A stretch of DNA of 64,000 nt, taken from NCBI GenBank assembly GCA_027257055.1, contig JAPVLO010000232.1, positions 1,426,001 to 1,490,000 of the forward strand. Direction: 5' to 3'. Below are positions 47,121 to 59,815 of the stretch, piece by piece. Numbering within the stretch: position 1 is the first letter of the stretch; every line of letters begins with the position of its first letter. The position numbers were made by a program, and so were the translations under genes. The notes beneath the pieces were generated by a model. That model made no database searches. It was not told the DNA's origin and saw nothing but the letters and a program-made list of their open reading frames with translations. The stretch is from Cephalopachus bancanus. Lineage: Eukaryota > Chordata > Mammalia > Primates > Tarsiidae.

Positions 47121-47169
47121 AAAACCCTGGCAGCTCCTGACAGAGATGATAGGCATGAGAAGTCATAGC

Positions 47170-47350
47170 ACGATCACCCTCATCATAGCTAACATTTTTT
47201 AGAAGTTGCTATGAACCAGACTTTGCTCCATACTGTATTTAATGATTTCATTTTGATGCTTAGAATCCAATAAAGCAAGCACAAGTGTTATATTCATTTT
47301 ACAGATAAAGAACCTAAGACATAGGAAGATCAACTTGTTTGAGAGACAGG
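47170..47350 (+). repeat. MIR
   Basis: 'atattcattttacagataaa' and 'gaacctaagacataggaaga' are MIR-like. Confidence 0.65.
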
Positions 47351-47377
47351 ATTTAGAATACAACATAAAATATGACT

Positions 47378-47535
47378 TTTTTTTTTTTTTGAGTCGAGAT
47401 CTCACCGTGGCCCGGGCTGGAGTGCAGTGGCACATTCACAGCTCATCACAGCCTCGAACTCCTGGTCTCAAGCAATCCTCTTGCCCCAGCCTCCCAAAGT
47501 GCTGGGATTGTAAGCATGACCTACCATGTGCGGCC
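47378..47535 (-). repeat. Free left Alu monomer
   Basis: One arm in complement with a T tail. Confidence 0.85.
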
Positions 47536-47893
47536 AAGATGTGATATCGACTGTTTTGCCTTCTCTGTGATGCTGAGAAAGTAATGTTTTTTTAGAGGAA
47601 CATCAAGTTCGACTGTACAGCTTTTATGCTAAAAGGAAAAATGAAAGGCTTTCGGAGTTGCTGTGGCTGTTATGCCAGTGACTAATTCCATTGGAAAATT
47701 GGTTTCGTGAGAGCTGAAATGTCAGAAGTCTACAGCGCCTGAGAGTGGGCTTCCCTTGGAGGGTCTGGGTCTCCCTCACAACTCCCTCCCCTCCTCCCCA
47801 TGTTGTAAGCCTCCCTTTCAAGCTGATGATTTCCTCCCTGGGGGTTTGTAACTGGTGGAGCTGTCCTTGGTCTGACAGGTCAAAGAAGAAAAG

Positions 47894-48209
47894 TTGCTGG
47901 GTGCGGTGATTCACACCGCTAACCGCTAATTTGCACGCTTTGGGAGACCTAAGTGGGTGGATTGCTTGAGCCCAGGAGTTCAGGACCAGCCTAGGCAACA
48001 TAGCAAAACCGCTCTAAAAAGAAAAAGTTGGCTGGTTGTGGTGGTGCACACTTGTAGTCCCAGCTACTCGGTAGGCTGAAGGATCATTTGAGCCCAGGAG
48101 GTCAAGGCTGTGGTGAGACGTGATCGTCATAATCATGCCACTGCCCTCCAGCCTGGGTGACAGAGTGAGACCTCAACTCAACAAACAAACAACAAAAAGA
48201 GAGAGAGAA
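47894..48209 (+). repeat. Alu dimer
   Basis: The left arm carries a local duplication 'ccgctaaccgctaattt'; the tail is (CAAA)n then (GA)n. Confidence 0.9.
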
Positions 48210-48554
48210 TTTGTGCCTAAAGCCCCTGACTTCTCCCAGAGTTGCTGCAGTTCTCAGGTGATTTGAAGAAGTCCGCCAAGACACCATGCCCTACAGACTG
48301 GGAGAGTTTTACAAGAGGCCGTGAAACTGCTAAATATGTCCTCACAGTTCACTTCAGTGTTTTCCTCCTTGGGTCAGGCTGTAGGGAACCCAACATTCAC
48401 TCGGTCGGACCATGTGGAAAACCTGTTTTGTGCATCCTACAGTTCAAAACCCCCAGAAGATCAAGGTAACATTGCTGCCATCAAAGACTTTAACATGCCA
48501 GTGATAAGACACTCACACACAAAAGCATTAAACGATCCATCACAAAGCGATACG

Positions 48555-48715
48555 TCGGAGGCCAACAGAATGCCAGGGATACCAAGTGTTCAGAGTCCCT
48601 GGCAGGGTCATGGGGGAGGGAGGTCATTGGATGCCTCTGGGGAAAGAGGAAGTTTAATCTGGGTCTTGGAGTGGAGGAAGCCAGTTAGCCACAGAGCAGA
48701 GTATAGAAGGTAACC
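48555..48715 (-). mobile_element. L2-like fragment
   Basis: 'gtttaatctgggtcttggag' resembles the complement of the L2 3' region. Confidence 0.4.
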
Positions 48716-48939
48716 CACTGACCTGAAAGCAAAGCAAACCGAGATCAGCACAGTTCAATGCAGAGAGAGAGAGAGTCGAAGGCTACCCCACAAATCAGGA
48801 GGAGGGCAGTGCCATTGGGGGTAGGGAGAGGAGGGGAGAAAAATGCTGGAATTCATAGGAAATTCCCATTTGCCCTGTTCCTATGCTTGTAAGGTGTCGA
48901 ACATATTCTGTCTTTTTCCTTTTTCTTTCTTTCTTTTTT

Positions 48940-49288
48940 TTTGAATTTATTTATTTATTTTAGAGCTGTGGGGCATGAGTGAGGATTTGCTGCACAAGCA
49001 CGCTGCATGAAGGTGAAGTTTGGGCTTCCAGCAGGCCTGCTCTGCCCCTGGTAGTGGCCTGGATACCCATGTGTTGCTGCGTGTCCCCTAGCCATGCCCA
49101 GTGACTGCCTATCCCACCTTTGTGCTAGTGTGACTAGTGTCCAGGACCCGCTTATGAGGGAGAACATGGCATATTCAGGTCTTTGTTTCTGTGACAGTTC
49201 ACTTAGTATGATGGTCTCTGTCTGCATCTAAGTTGTTGAGAAGTCCATGATTTTGTTTTTCTTTCTGTCTGCATAATACTCCATCATC
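48940..49288 (-). mobile_element. L1 3' end
   Basis: Plus-strand 'cagttcacttagtatgatgg' and 'gcataatactccatcatctc' are complements of L1 3' text. Confidence 0.75.
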
Positions 49289-49467
49289 TCATCTCTACAA
49301 TAATTCAAGAAATTAGCCGGGCATGGTGGCGCGCGCCTGTAGTTCCAGCTACTTGGAAGGCTGAGGCGGAAGGATCGCCTGAGCCCAGCAGGTCAAGATT
49401 GTGGTGGCCGTGATTGTGCCACTTTACTCTAGCCTAGTGTCAGAGTGAGACTCCAACTCAAAAAAAG
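49289..49467 (+). repeat. Partial Alu (right arm), strepsirrhine type
   Basis: Begins in the linker ('ctctacaataattcaagaaa') and has a full right arm and an A/G tail. Confidence 0.88.
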
Positions 49468-50737
49468 AAGAAGAAGAAAGAAATACAAAGTTTACAAAGA
49501 GCAAGTTGGTCTTGGGTTTTAGAGCAAAAGGAAGGGGGTGTTTTAGGTGAGAAGAGCTTGAGTGAGAGCCTGAGACCGGATGTGTCTGGACCCGTGGGAC
49601 CTGCTCAGAAGGGGCGTAGCAGCAGGGGGCTTGTGGCCAGAGAAGAGCTGCGAACACAGACCTAGGGGTATGAGCCTTTCACCTTTCACCAGAAGCAAGA
49701 AGAGCCCTGGAAGAGCGGGTTTGTGGCGGATTTGTCTTTCTAGACAAGAATTAATCGGTCAGGGAGCATACTTGGAGACCCGGCAACGTCAGATGAATTC
49801 AGTCTGCCTGTCTTGTACACCACGAAAGGCCACAAAAATGTCTCCTGGAGTCACCGCAGCAAGAAAGCCTCTGACTTAGCAAACCTGTTGTTAGACTTCT
49901 CAGGAAACACCAAAGAACAGAAATGCTGTCAGATGGGATCGGGGACAGCTGCTGACACTTGGCCTACAGCCTTAATTCTGCTATCAATCTATGGAATGCT
50001 TGACATCTGTGAAGGATGACTCAGTGTCTGAGGGAGACTTTGGTCCCCAGCATATGAGAAATAACTGAGTCAAATTTGTAAGAGTTAAGTAAAAATTCAC
50101 TTGATTTAAAAAGAAAAATCAACTATATCCTGTAACATGGTATTTGTTCTAGTTCGTTTGTCTTTTGCTTGAGGGAATGGGCAAAATCAATGTTTTCTTC
50201 AAACTTGTGTTCATAATTATAACCCTATTCAAGCACCATATGTGTACACATTATATCTTGTACACACATAGAAATACACATGCATCCGTACAACAGACAC
50301 AAGGGATCAAAAATCCGCAACTACCAGCGGTGGGAAGGTAACTGACCTACAAGCCAGTCCTGGAGGAAACCTTGAAGCTAATAGGAGGAAAAACACTCTA
50401 GCCAGTGGACCCTCGAGTCATGCATTATGACTCATTTGAAATGATTGAATTATGGATGAGGTGAAATTTTTTCATTAACCAAAAAGTGGCAGAGGCACAC
50501 ATCACAGTCCCAGAATAATGGTGTAAGTCAGGTTTATAGGCACATAGTCTCCATCTGCTGCAGAGTTTCCTGTCACCAGAAGCACTATGGAAAGTAGACA
50601 CGGACCACTAAATTGAGTTTTCATTCTCACTTTGCTTCTTCTTCAGACTTCAAAGCCTTTTAGACCTTATTTATCTCTCACCCCGTCATTTCCTTTCCAT
50701 CCCATGATGGGTGTTCGTTTTCAGAGAAGCAAATGGA
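49468..50737. other. Unassigned DNA
   Basis: About 1.3 kb without a recognised repeat. The 99-residue plus-strand frame at 49580-49879 is unrecognised. Confidence 0.3.
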
Positions 50738-50739
50738 AC

Positions 50740-51060
50740 CCTTTTTGAGACAGGGTCTCATTGTGTCACCCTGACTGGAAAGCGGTGGCACAAGCGTGGC
50801 TCACTGCAGCCTCAAACTCCCGGGCTCAAGTGATCCTCCTGGCTTAGCTTCCTGAGTAGCTGGGACTCCAGGTGTGTGCCACTGTGCCTGTTTTATAATT
50901 TTTTAATTTTATGCTTCATCTAGTTTTTAAATTTTTTGTAGAGAAGGAGTCTTTCTGTATTTCTCAGGCTGGTCTTGGGCTCCTGACCTTAAAGCAATCC
51001 TCCTGCCTTGGCCTCCCAAAGAAAGTGCTGGGATTTCAGGCGTGAGCTACCACACCTGAC
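50740..51060 (-). repeat. Alu dimer, older type
   Basis: Flanks 'aaatggaaccctt' and 'agatggaactctt' form a diverged target duplication. Confidence 0.9.
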
Positions 51061-51655
51061 TACAGATGGAACTCTTAATAGGCAAAACGGAGTTTTCTTG
51101 CCTGGATGGGGAAACAAAGAACAGGAACAAGAAAGAACAAGAGGGCTTTATTTAAAAGTTTTGTGGACGGAGAGATCCATCTGCTGCATTTTTCTCAGAG
51201 CCCTTTCTCTGTTCTTCTGAATCCTCTTTATCCTTGAAAATTACTTTGTGGCTTCTCTTTCCATCATGAGGATGAGGGCAGCCGGAGGCATCTGACCTCC
51301 ATGTGTCGGGAGAAGGCAGGAATGCAAGGTGATCTGGCGCCTAATGTGATTAGACAGACTCAGACACATTTCACGATGACAAACTTTGGAATAAAAAATG
51401 ACCCTATAAAAAATCTCATAATCATTTTCATGTGATTTTCAATACCAATATCTTGGTGAGAATTGATGCTTCCATCCAGTAAATATCTACTGCTATCTGC
51501 CACGATGCATTTTTTAAAAACATCATATAGTTCTGACAGCATGCGCTCATCAGTGGGGTTACAGAATAGAGCCACCATGGAGTCCAGGCTTCTGGGACAA
51601 TTCACATGTGCACGACTGCTCTCTGCCTCTTCTCCATCTTTCATCATAACGGGGA
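51061..51655. other. Unassigned DNA with an open minus-strand frame
   Basis: A 108-residue minus-strand frame (51360-51686) contains ELYDVFKKCIVADSSRYLLDG. It is not recognised, has no convincing acceptor, and its start lies in the simple repeat. Confidence 0.3.
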
Positions 51656-52441
51656 GGTAGATCGATAGACAGAGAAGTGGATGCATGAATAGATAGAGAG
51701 ATGATTGATAGATATGGGGATGGATAGGCAGACAGACAGATAGTAGACAGAGGTTTAATGAATTGATGACATAGATAGATAGATAGAATGGCTAAATGGA
51801 CAGACAAAAAGAGAGGATGAATGGATGCATAGATAGGCAGAGGACAGACAGACAGACAGACAAACAGATAGTAGACAGATAGAAGATGGATGGATGAATG
51901 GAGAGATAGATAGATATAGATAAACAGAGAGGGTGGATTAACAGACAAACAGATAAATAAAGGATGAATGGATGGAAAGATAGACAGAGGATAATAGACA
52001 GACAATCAAATAGAGGATGGATGAATAGATAGAGGACGGAAAGACAGAGAAACAGATAAAGCATGGATGGGTGGATAGATGGATAGATGGATAGATCGAT
52101 GATGGGTAGATAGACAAACAGAGATGGGTGGATGGACGGATGGATAGATACATATAGATAGACAGATATAGAATAGATAGAGGGTGGATAGAGGATGAAT
52201 GGGTAGATAGATGATGGATGGATAGAGGATGGATGGTTGGGATGAATGGATAGATAAATGCATACATAGAGGATGGCTCGATAGAAAGAACAGACAGATT
52301 GATGGAGGGCAGATAGATGATAGAAGACAGATGAGGGATAGAAGACGGATGAGTGGATAGATAGATACATAGATACACAGAGGGTAGGTTGAGGGTGGAT
52401 AGATACAGGATACAGAGGATGGATGGATGAATGGGCAGACA
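51656..52441. repeat. GATA/GACA/GGAT compound simple repeat, about 790 bp
   Basis: Interspersed runs of GATA, GACA and GGAT/GAAT units with variant copies. Its minus strand stays open in all frames (Ile/Tyr/Ser/Pro/His-rich translations of up to 192 residues), purely from composition. Confidence 0.97.
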
Positions 52442-53854
52442 GTTGGAAAAACTTCTTCCTGATTTTGATGTTCTCTCACACATGAAGAGAAGATGGCGCT
52501 TATGTGAATGATTATAGCTTAAGCAAATACTCAGAAAGGATCCTTATGAGTGTAGAAGTGATGGGATGGTCATTCTAAGCAGAAAGATGGGAGCTGATTT
52601 TGCAGCCACACACATATTTTTCAAGAGAGGAAGAAGTAGAGTAGGATAATGCTAAGACAAGTGAGCGACACCTGGAGAGTCAGGACATACTTTGGACCAA
52701 AAAAAAAAAAAAAAAACTACGCTCAGTTTGTCTATTTGTACATCAACGTGTTTGACACGAAACATACAAAAATATACAAAACACAAATATTTCTCTCATG
52801 ATCTATTACAGATCCCAAAAAGCAAAGGAACAAATACCCCATTCATCTCCAGTTGACATCAGTCAGCGTATTCTCGGCTTGTGACCTAAAATGAGTTAAG
52901 GAACTTACTGTGTTCAGTTCATTTCTGTTTTCTAAGTTCAGAGATAGAACTTCTAATTTTTAGTAAATATTTTTATTACCATTAATTTATTATTAGCGTA
53001 TATTAACATATTGCATACTTATAATTTGTAACATATCCTATGCATTTATTTTTATTTATATGAAATTATGTATTAAATATATAATTTCAAATAATCTTAG
53101 TAGATTCACATGTTAAAGTACTTGTTTCTGAAAAATCCATTTTTTAACCTATTTTAAATGTTTTAAATACCTTAATATTTGCTTTGTGATAATATTTTAT
53201 CTTGTGAGTTTTTAAAAAGATTTATGTTCGTGTTTTTCTAACCAACAGCTAAACATAGAAGTTCTATCTTACATCACAAATGATTCTTGTTGACACAAAA
53301 GTTTATATTTTGAGGAGCTGTAAAGATTTCTTGTCCTTTAAGCCTCATTTACAAAGTTGTTGTCAATTGTTTTATCCTGTCCCTCGTTTTAGCTTGCCAG
53401 CAATAAGCAAAAATAAAGCTGGAACTGTGTCAAAAAAATTCCCTGGCCCACATTCCCTCTTCAGCAGGGTTTACTCAATAGTGCTCCCATTCAGCTGCTG
53501 CGCCGGCCTGCGGAAACAGCTAGTTGTTGTCTGAAATGAAGACTCATTGGAAACATGGTGCCTGCTTCTTTTCCTGCGAGTGACAATTCATCCATTTAGC
53601 ATTCTTTCTGTGCTCTCAAACTCTGGGGCGGACAACCCTGTGCTCACTGCTCGGTTGAGGCCAATCTGAGACATTCTGACCTTGTACTCCGCAGCTGACC
53701 CTCCCCATGGGATGCAGGGACAGCCATCGACGGTCCAGTGACTTGGGCCACTAACAGCTTGGGGAGGTAAACAGGCCTCAGGATAAAAAGGCTGGGAGGG
53801 ATGGTCATTATTACAGAAGAGGACATTTCTGGCTGCTGTGCCCCCCCACTCTGT
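52442..53854. other. Unassigned, largely AT-rich DNA
   Basis: Includes a 19-base A-run near 52700 and a very AT-rich part (52960-53220). No gene supported. Confidence 0.35.
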
Positions 53855-53940
53855 AAAGACACAAAGCCCAGTAAGGTCAAGTAACTTACCCAAGGTCACT
53901 TTGCCAACAAGCTGCAGAACAGATTTCCAGCGCGTTTTTC
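53855..53940 (+). repeat. MIR fragment
   Basis: 'aagtaacttacccaaggtca' is the MIR core. Confidence 0.7.
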
Positions 53941-54205
53941 ATGGACCTCAAACCACAATCCTGTAGGCCATTTGCAGGATAGACTTTATAGGCATTGCAT
54001 ACTCATAAGAGGACTGTCTGTTCTCTTTTTCTAAGGTATGCATTCATGTGTGGGCTCATACCATTTGCTGATCACGCAGATAAATTCATATATACATGTG
54101 TGCACGTGAGCCTCAGATTCTAGTACTATAGTCTTCTGTGTTCTTGCGTCTTTTGACGTCATATTCTCTCAAATTCTGAGAGGGGCACATTAAAAATCTC
54201 CACTA

Positions 54206-54477
54206 GCCCAGGTATGGTGGCTCACGTCTGTCATCTCAGCATGCTGGGAGGCCGAGGCGAGAGGATTGCCTGAGTCCAAGGGTTCTAGCCCAGCCTGGGC
54301 AATTTGGCAAGACCTCGTCTCTCCAGTAAATCAAAAAATTAGCTAGGCGTGGTTCTGCGTGCCTGTAGTTCTGGCTACTTGGAAGGCTGAGGCAAATGAA
54401 TCGCCTGAGCCCAGGAGGTTGAGGCTGCAATAGCCATGATCATGCCACTGCACTCCAGTCTGGGTGACAGTGTGAGA
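54206..54477 (+). repeat. Alu dimer
   Basis: Both arms, no A tail remains; the linker is lemur-like ('cagtaaatcaaaaaattagc'). Confidence 0.9.
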
Positions 54478-54639
54478 CGCTATGATAACTATGGTTATCA
54501 TTTCACCAAATGCTTCTTATCTTTTGACTTTTTTTTAATTTTGCGCTATGCTTTTTAGTGCATAATAGCTGACAACTGTTATATATTTTTAAGGTCTATA
54601 TCCGTGTGGCATATGGGCTGGCTTCATATTAAAGGATAC

Positions 54640-54925
54640 CCAAATAATAGTGGCTTAAATAAATAAAGGTATCTTTTTCTCAAATATAAAACATGTTTGG
54701 AGGTAGGCAGTCCCGGGTTGGTCTAGTGGCTCTGTGGCCATCGGAATGCAAGCTTCTGTCTTCCTATTCCACCGCCTTTTGTATGTGGTGCCCATTCTCC
54801 ATGTCATGGTGGCAAGATGGCTCCCGCAACTCCAGCCATCACATACATATTCAAGACAGGAAGGAGGACAGTGAGGTAGGCGGAAAGGAGTAGCTTCCAA
54901 CTATTTCAGCAGGCCCCATCCACTA
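54640..54925. repeat. Ancient interspersed repeat, class unknown
   Basis: 'taatagtggcttaaataaat' through 'ggtggcaagatggctcccgc' resembles a common old mammalian repeat that I cannot name. Confidence 0.4.
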
Positions 54926-55241
54926 ACCTCTCCTAAAAGGAAATGGAAAAATTAACACTTTAAATTTGGACACGTTGTTGCCCAGACTTAAATGGAGGTT
55001 GTGTTAGCAAAATTGAAGAGGAATAGACACTGTGTAAGCATCTAGCAATCCTGGCATGGTGTCTCATCATTATATCTCTTTGTTCCTATTGCATGCTTTT
55101 GGCCTTGAATTTGATGTTAATATTGTCACTCCTGCTTTTGGACTTGCCTGATGTATATCTGCCTAATCATTCATTTCTAAACTTTTGTAGCCACTTTCTT
55201 TGAAGTGAGTTCCTTATACATAAGTTAATTTTTCTTTCTTT

Positions 55242-55365
55242 TTTTTTCTTGAGACAGGGTCTCACTATGTTGCCAGACTGGTGTCAAACTCCTGGCCTCA
55301 AGCAGTCCTCCCACTTTGGTCTCCCAAAGTGCTAGGATTACAGGTGTGAGCCCCCGTGCCTGGCC
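55242..55365 (-). repeat. Free left Alu monomer
   Basis: One arm in complement; 'taatttttctttcttt' precedes it (55226-55241) and follows it (55366-55381), a 16-bp target duplication. Confidence 0.9.
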
Positions 55366-55370
55366 TAATT

Positions 55371-55411
55371 TTTCTTTCTTTTTCTTTCTTTCTTTCTTCC
55401 TTTCTTCCTTC

Positions 55412-55476
<65 letters not shown>

Positions 55477-55517
55477 TTCCTTTTCCTTTCTTTCTTTTCT
55501 TCCCTTTCTTTCTTTGC
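55371..55517 (+). repeat. (CTTT)n microsatellite
   Basis: About 145 bp of CTTT with CCTT variants, beginning inside the right copy of the Alu target duplication. Confidence 0.97.
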
Positions 55518-55740
55518 CTAATCTAGTAGTTTGTCTTTTGATAAGGAGATTCAACTCATTCAAAATGTACAGTAGTAACTGATGTATTGATTTCTGTTCT
55601 TTCCATTTTATTTTATTTTTACTATTTATTATAGTTCATGGTTGCTTCCTTTCCCTCCCTCTCTTCTTAGGTCTATTGGTTTGGTTATTTTTTAAAGGTA
55701 TTTCCCTCTCTGTTAAGTAGAAAGTTTTCTTATGAAGGAC

Positions 55741-57244
55741 TTACTTGTCTTAGACAAATAAATGCCTTCTTCTGACTGAATAACCATCTTTCTGCCTCTC
55801 AGAGATTCATTGTGAATATGCTAATGAAGAAATACAATGTATTTCTTGACTTGTGAAATAATAACAAGGTCACTGGCACCGAGAGATAATTAAGAAAGTT
55901 TATTTTTCTCATTTCCTCCAACATCACACTAGACGGCCACAAGTGTCTCAGTGGTTGTCCTCAGCAACCCTGGGGATGAGCCAGCTGCATCGGGACTGGG
56001 CTGCTGTGGACAGTGCTTTCCAGATCCCTCTCAGGATCTACCTACTCAAGGAAGAAGCAGAGCTGCTACCTTGCAATTCTGAAGTCCACCCAGGAATGAA
56101 GTAGGATCAGCATTCATCCTCACACTTCTCCAACTCTCTGCTGAATGCAAACTAAGTTATCACGAGTGATGAAGCAAATCACAGTTATGCATAGCACTGG
56201 ACTACATTCGTGGCTTGCCGTCTGCGTTGCACTTGTTTTAAAGGAGGTTTTGAAATCTTTTTCTGTGGGAGAGTTGAGTTCTACAAAGTTTGTCACATAG
56301 CTCTGTAAGGAACTGCTTATGAAATGTAGCACTAGATTACTTGGTGAAATTATTTGTCCTCTTCGTTGATACTTTTACATTTACATGAATACATTGATTC
56401 TGAAAGAAGCCTTTGTTTCTTGTGTCTGGCTCCAAATTATACCTTCCTCTCCGTGCCTCAGCAGGACACTTGTTCGCAAGCGCAATCACAGCCCCTAAAA
56501 TTAAGCAAATGGCACAAGTGCTACCATTTACGTAGTCATGTTGCTATTTTTACCATGGGGAACAATATAAAACAGAAAACCAAAGTTTTATTGAAGCTGT
56601 ATAGCTTCTACTCAGCTTCATTATTCTAATTTACTTATTGCTTGAAAAATCATTCTTTTAGATTCCTTATGGATATGATTTGGCCACAAACTGATTTATA
56701 TTTTGATAAATCTTAGAAAGATAATTCTATACAGCAAACTGTTCTCTGCAAAAATGTTTTTTATATGTATATATATATATGATAAATTAAATAAACAAGT
56801 AAGATATTATGTATGAGAAGCTCTCTACCCTGAGTCATTTGGGTTATACTGTCTGTCCCTGGCACTCTCATTCCTTTTAGCACCAAAATGCAGTCAACCC
56901 TCACAGCATCTGCCACTTACCATGCATTGCTGGGGCAAAGGCTCAAATCAGTTCTGCTGTTGGAAGTACCTGCCTTCCTACCACCTCTGTTTACCTACCG
57001 TGTTTCAGGCAAAGGGAGCAGGCCATGATGTCCTAGGAAGAGGACAATTAATTAATTGATTGACTTTAACTCCAGCACTTCCTCCTCTCCTTAAATATTT
57101 TCTCTCCAGCAGTTACTATGAAAGGGGTTCTGTCTCATATCAGTCCCAGGAGAAGCAGGGGACATTTGAGAATGAGAAGGAAAAGCATCTGATGAAAATG
57201 AAATTATTATAGAAAAATATATAGGAATAAGCATGTTGTCTGGT
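55741..57244. other. Unassigned repeat-poor DNA
   Basis: About 1.5 kb. On the minus strand an AATAAA lies near 55893-55898. Short (TA)n near 56768. No coding frame supported. Confidence 0.35.
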
Positions 57245-57249
57245 TTGAA

Positions 57250-58413
57250 CATTCAAATATATTGGTATGCAACATCATTTTTCATAGAACTAGAAACAAA
57301 TTTTTTCAAAATTCATTAGAAACCAAAAAAGAGCGCAAATAGCCAAAGTAATCCTAAGCAAAAAGAACAAAGCTGGAGGTATCACATTATCTGACTTCAA
57401 ATTATACTACAAGGCTATAGTAACCAAAACAGCATGAGACTTGTATAAAAAAAGATACATAGATCAATGGAACAGAATAGAGAACCCAGTAATAAAGCTA
57501 CAAATCTACTGCCAACTGATCTTTGACACTGGGGAAAGGGCGCTCTTTCCAATAAATGGTGCTAGGAAAATTGACTTGCCAGATGCAGAAGAATGAAACT
57601 GGACCCCTGTCTCTCACCATATATAAAAATCAACTCAAGATGAATTAAAGGCTTAAAAGTAAAACCTGAAACTATAAAAACTAAAAATACTAGAAGAAAT
57701 CTAGGAAGAGCTCTTCTGGACATTGGTCTAGGGGGGAAAAAATCGGCTAAGACCTCCAAAGCACACACAACCAAAAAATAGAAAATGGAACTTAGTTAAA
57801 CTAAAAAACTTCTGCACAGCAAATGAAATAATCAACAGAGTGAACAGACGACCTGCAGAGTGGGAGAAAATATTTGCACATTATGCATTCGACAGGAGCA
57901 TAATATCCAGAATCCACAAGAACTGCAACTCAACAACAAAAAAACAAATAACGCCATTGTTATTTGGGCAAAGGACATGAATAAACATTTTTCAAAAAAA
58001 GACATACAAATGACCAACAAGCATATGGAAAAGTGCTCAATACCACTAATCATCAGAGAAATGCAAACTAAAACCACAATGAGATAATGCTCTTACACCA
58101 GTTAGAATGGCTATTATTAAAAAGTCAAAAAACAACAGATGTTGGCGAGGTTGCAGAGAAAAAGGACTGCTCCTGTACTGCTGGTGGAAATGTAAATTAG
58201 TGCATCTTCCATGGAAAACAGTCCAAAGATTTTTCAAAGAGCAAAAAATAGAGCTACCATTCAACCCAGCAATCCCACGGCTGGGTAAAGGAAAAGTAAT
58301 CATTCTATATAAAAGACACTGCATTTGTGTGTTTATTGCAGCACTATTTACAGTAGCAAAGATACAGAATCAATGTAAGTGCCCATCAATGGATGATTGG
58401 GTAAAAAAGTATG

Positions 58414-58465
<52 letters not shown>

Positions 58466-58765
58466 GAATACTATTAAGCCATAAAAAGAATGAAATCATG
58501 CCTTCTGCAGCAGCATAGATAGAAATGGAAGTTATTAACTTAAGCGAAGTAACTCAGAAATTCAGACACTGCGTGTTCTCACTTATGAGTGGGAGCTCAA
58601 TAATGTGTACGCACGGAGATAAACGGTGGAATCATAGACACTGGACGCTCAGAGGGCGGGAGGGTGAGAGTGGGGTGAGGGATGAGGAATGACTTAATGG
58701 GTACAGTGCACATTATTCAGGTGATAGTTACACGGAAAGCCCAGATGTCAAAAAGTAAAATAAAA
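57250..58765 (+). mobile_element. L1 3' end, 5'-truncated
   Basis: Continuous L1 text: 'aatcctaagcaaaaagaaca', 'agatcaatggaacagaatag', 'aaatgcaaactaaaaccaca', then the 3' UTR and an A-rich tail near 58750. The ORF2 C-terminal frame is broken by several stops. A (CA)n tract sits within it. Confidence 0.95.
58416..58460 (+). repeat. (CA)n microsatellite in L1
   Basis: About 22 uninterrupted CA units; likely to vary in length between individuals. Confidence 0.98.
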
Positions 58766-58816
58766 TGTACTGGTATAAAGTGTGAGTTTAATTTTACTGG
58801 CTACTCACATCTATTA

Positions 58817-59121
<305 letters not shown>

Positions 59122-59135
59122 AAAATGAGGCTTCA

Positions 59136-59508
59136 CAAAACTGGTTGTGAGTTGCTAATTGTTGAGGCAGGATGTTGGTTTCTGAAGGACAGAAGTTGGA
59201 TTCATTTTTATTACTCTTTCTTTGTGTATGTTTGAAACTTCCTATTACTTTAGAAAACATGAGATTTCAGAAAACTGTTCTGGACTGGTTGATTCTGAGG
59301 CAAGAGATTCCTCTATGGTATAAAAAACCCCATAAAAAGAACATTATGAATACGTTGATCAAGTGACTTCAAAACTGGTCTGGATTCAACATGTTGACTA
59401 AATGCTTCAAACCCGGATACAAGTCCTGCAGTTAACATGCTACAACTGAACTTGGAAAAAAATAGGCTTGTGTAGCTTTTATGAATAGAATTTGAAGATA
59501 CTGAAATA
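59136..59508. other. Unassigned DNA
   Basis: Nothing recognised. Confidence 0.3.
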
Positions 59509-59815
59509 AGGCCAGACGTGGTGGTTCACACCTGTAATCCCAGCACCTTGGGAGGCTGGGGTGGGGCAGGGAGGATCACTTGTGGCAGGAGTTCAAGACC
59601 TGCCTGGGCAACATAGCAAAATTTTGTTTCTACAAAAAAATGTTTAAAAATTATCTGGGCATGGTGATGTGCCCCTGTAGTCCTAGCTACTTGGAAGGCT
59701 AAAGCTGGAAGATCATTTGAACCCAGGAATTGGAGGCTGTGTGAGTTGTGATCATGCCACTGCACTGCAGTCTGGGTAAGAGAGTGAGACCCTGACTCAA
59801 GAAAAAGAAGGAAAA
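59509..59815 (+). repeat. Alu dimer, older type
   Basis: Flanks 'gatactgaaat' and 'aatactgagat' are a diverged target duplication. Confidence 0.9.

Larger units (their letters stand above)
55050..55740 (-). mobile_element. L1 fragment split by an Alu monomer and a CTTT tract
   Basis: 'gccttgaatttgatgttaat' on the left and 'ctagtagtttgtcttttgat' with 'aactgatgtattgatttctg' on the right are complements of L1 ORF2-region text. Confidence 0.7.

Noticed and set aside
51559..52483. Overlapping minus-strand frames of 148-192 residues rich in Ile, Tyr, Ser, Pro and His
   Set aside because: They are translations of the GATA/GACA simple repeat, open in all three phases because the unit contains no stop on that strand.
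55225..55582. Phe/Ser-rich and Lys/Glu-rich frames
   Set aside because: They are translations of the CTTT tract.
58107..58484. 125-residue frame ending in a Thr-His run
   Set aside because: It is L1 ORF2 and 3' sequence read into the CA microsatellite.
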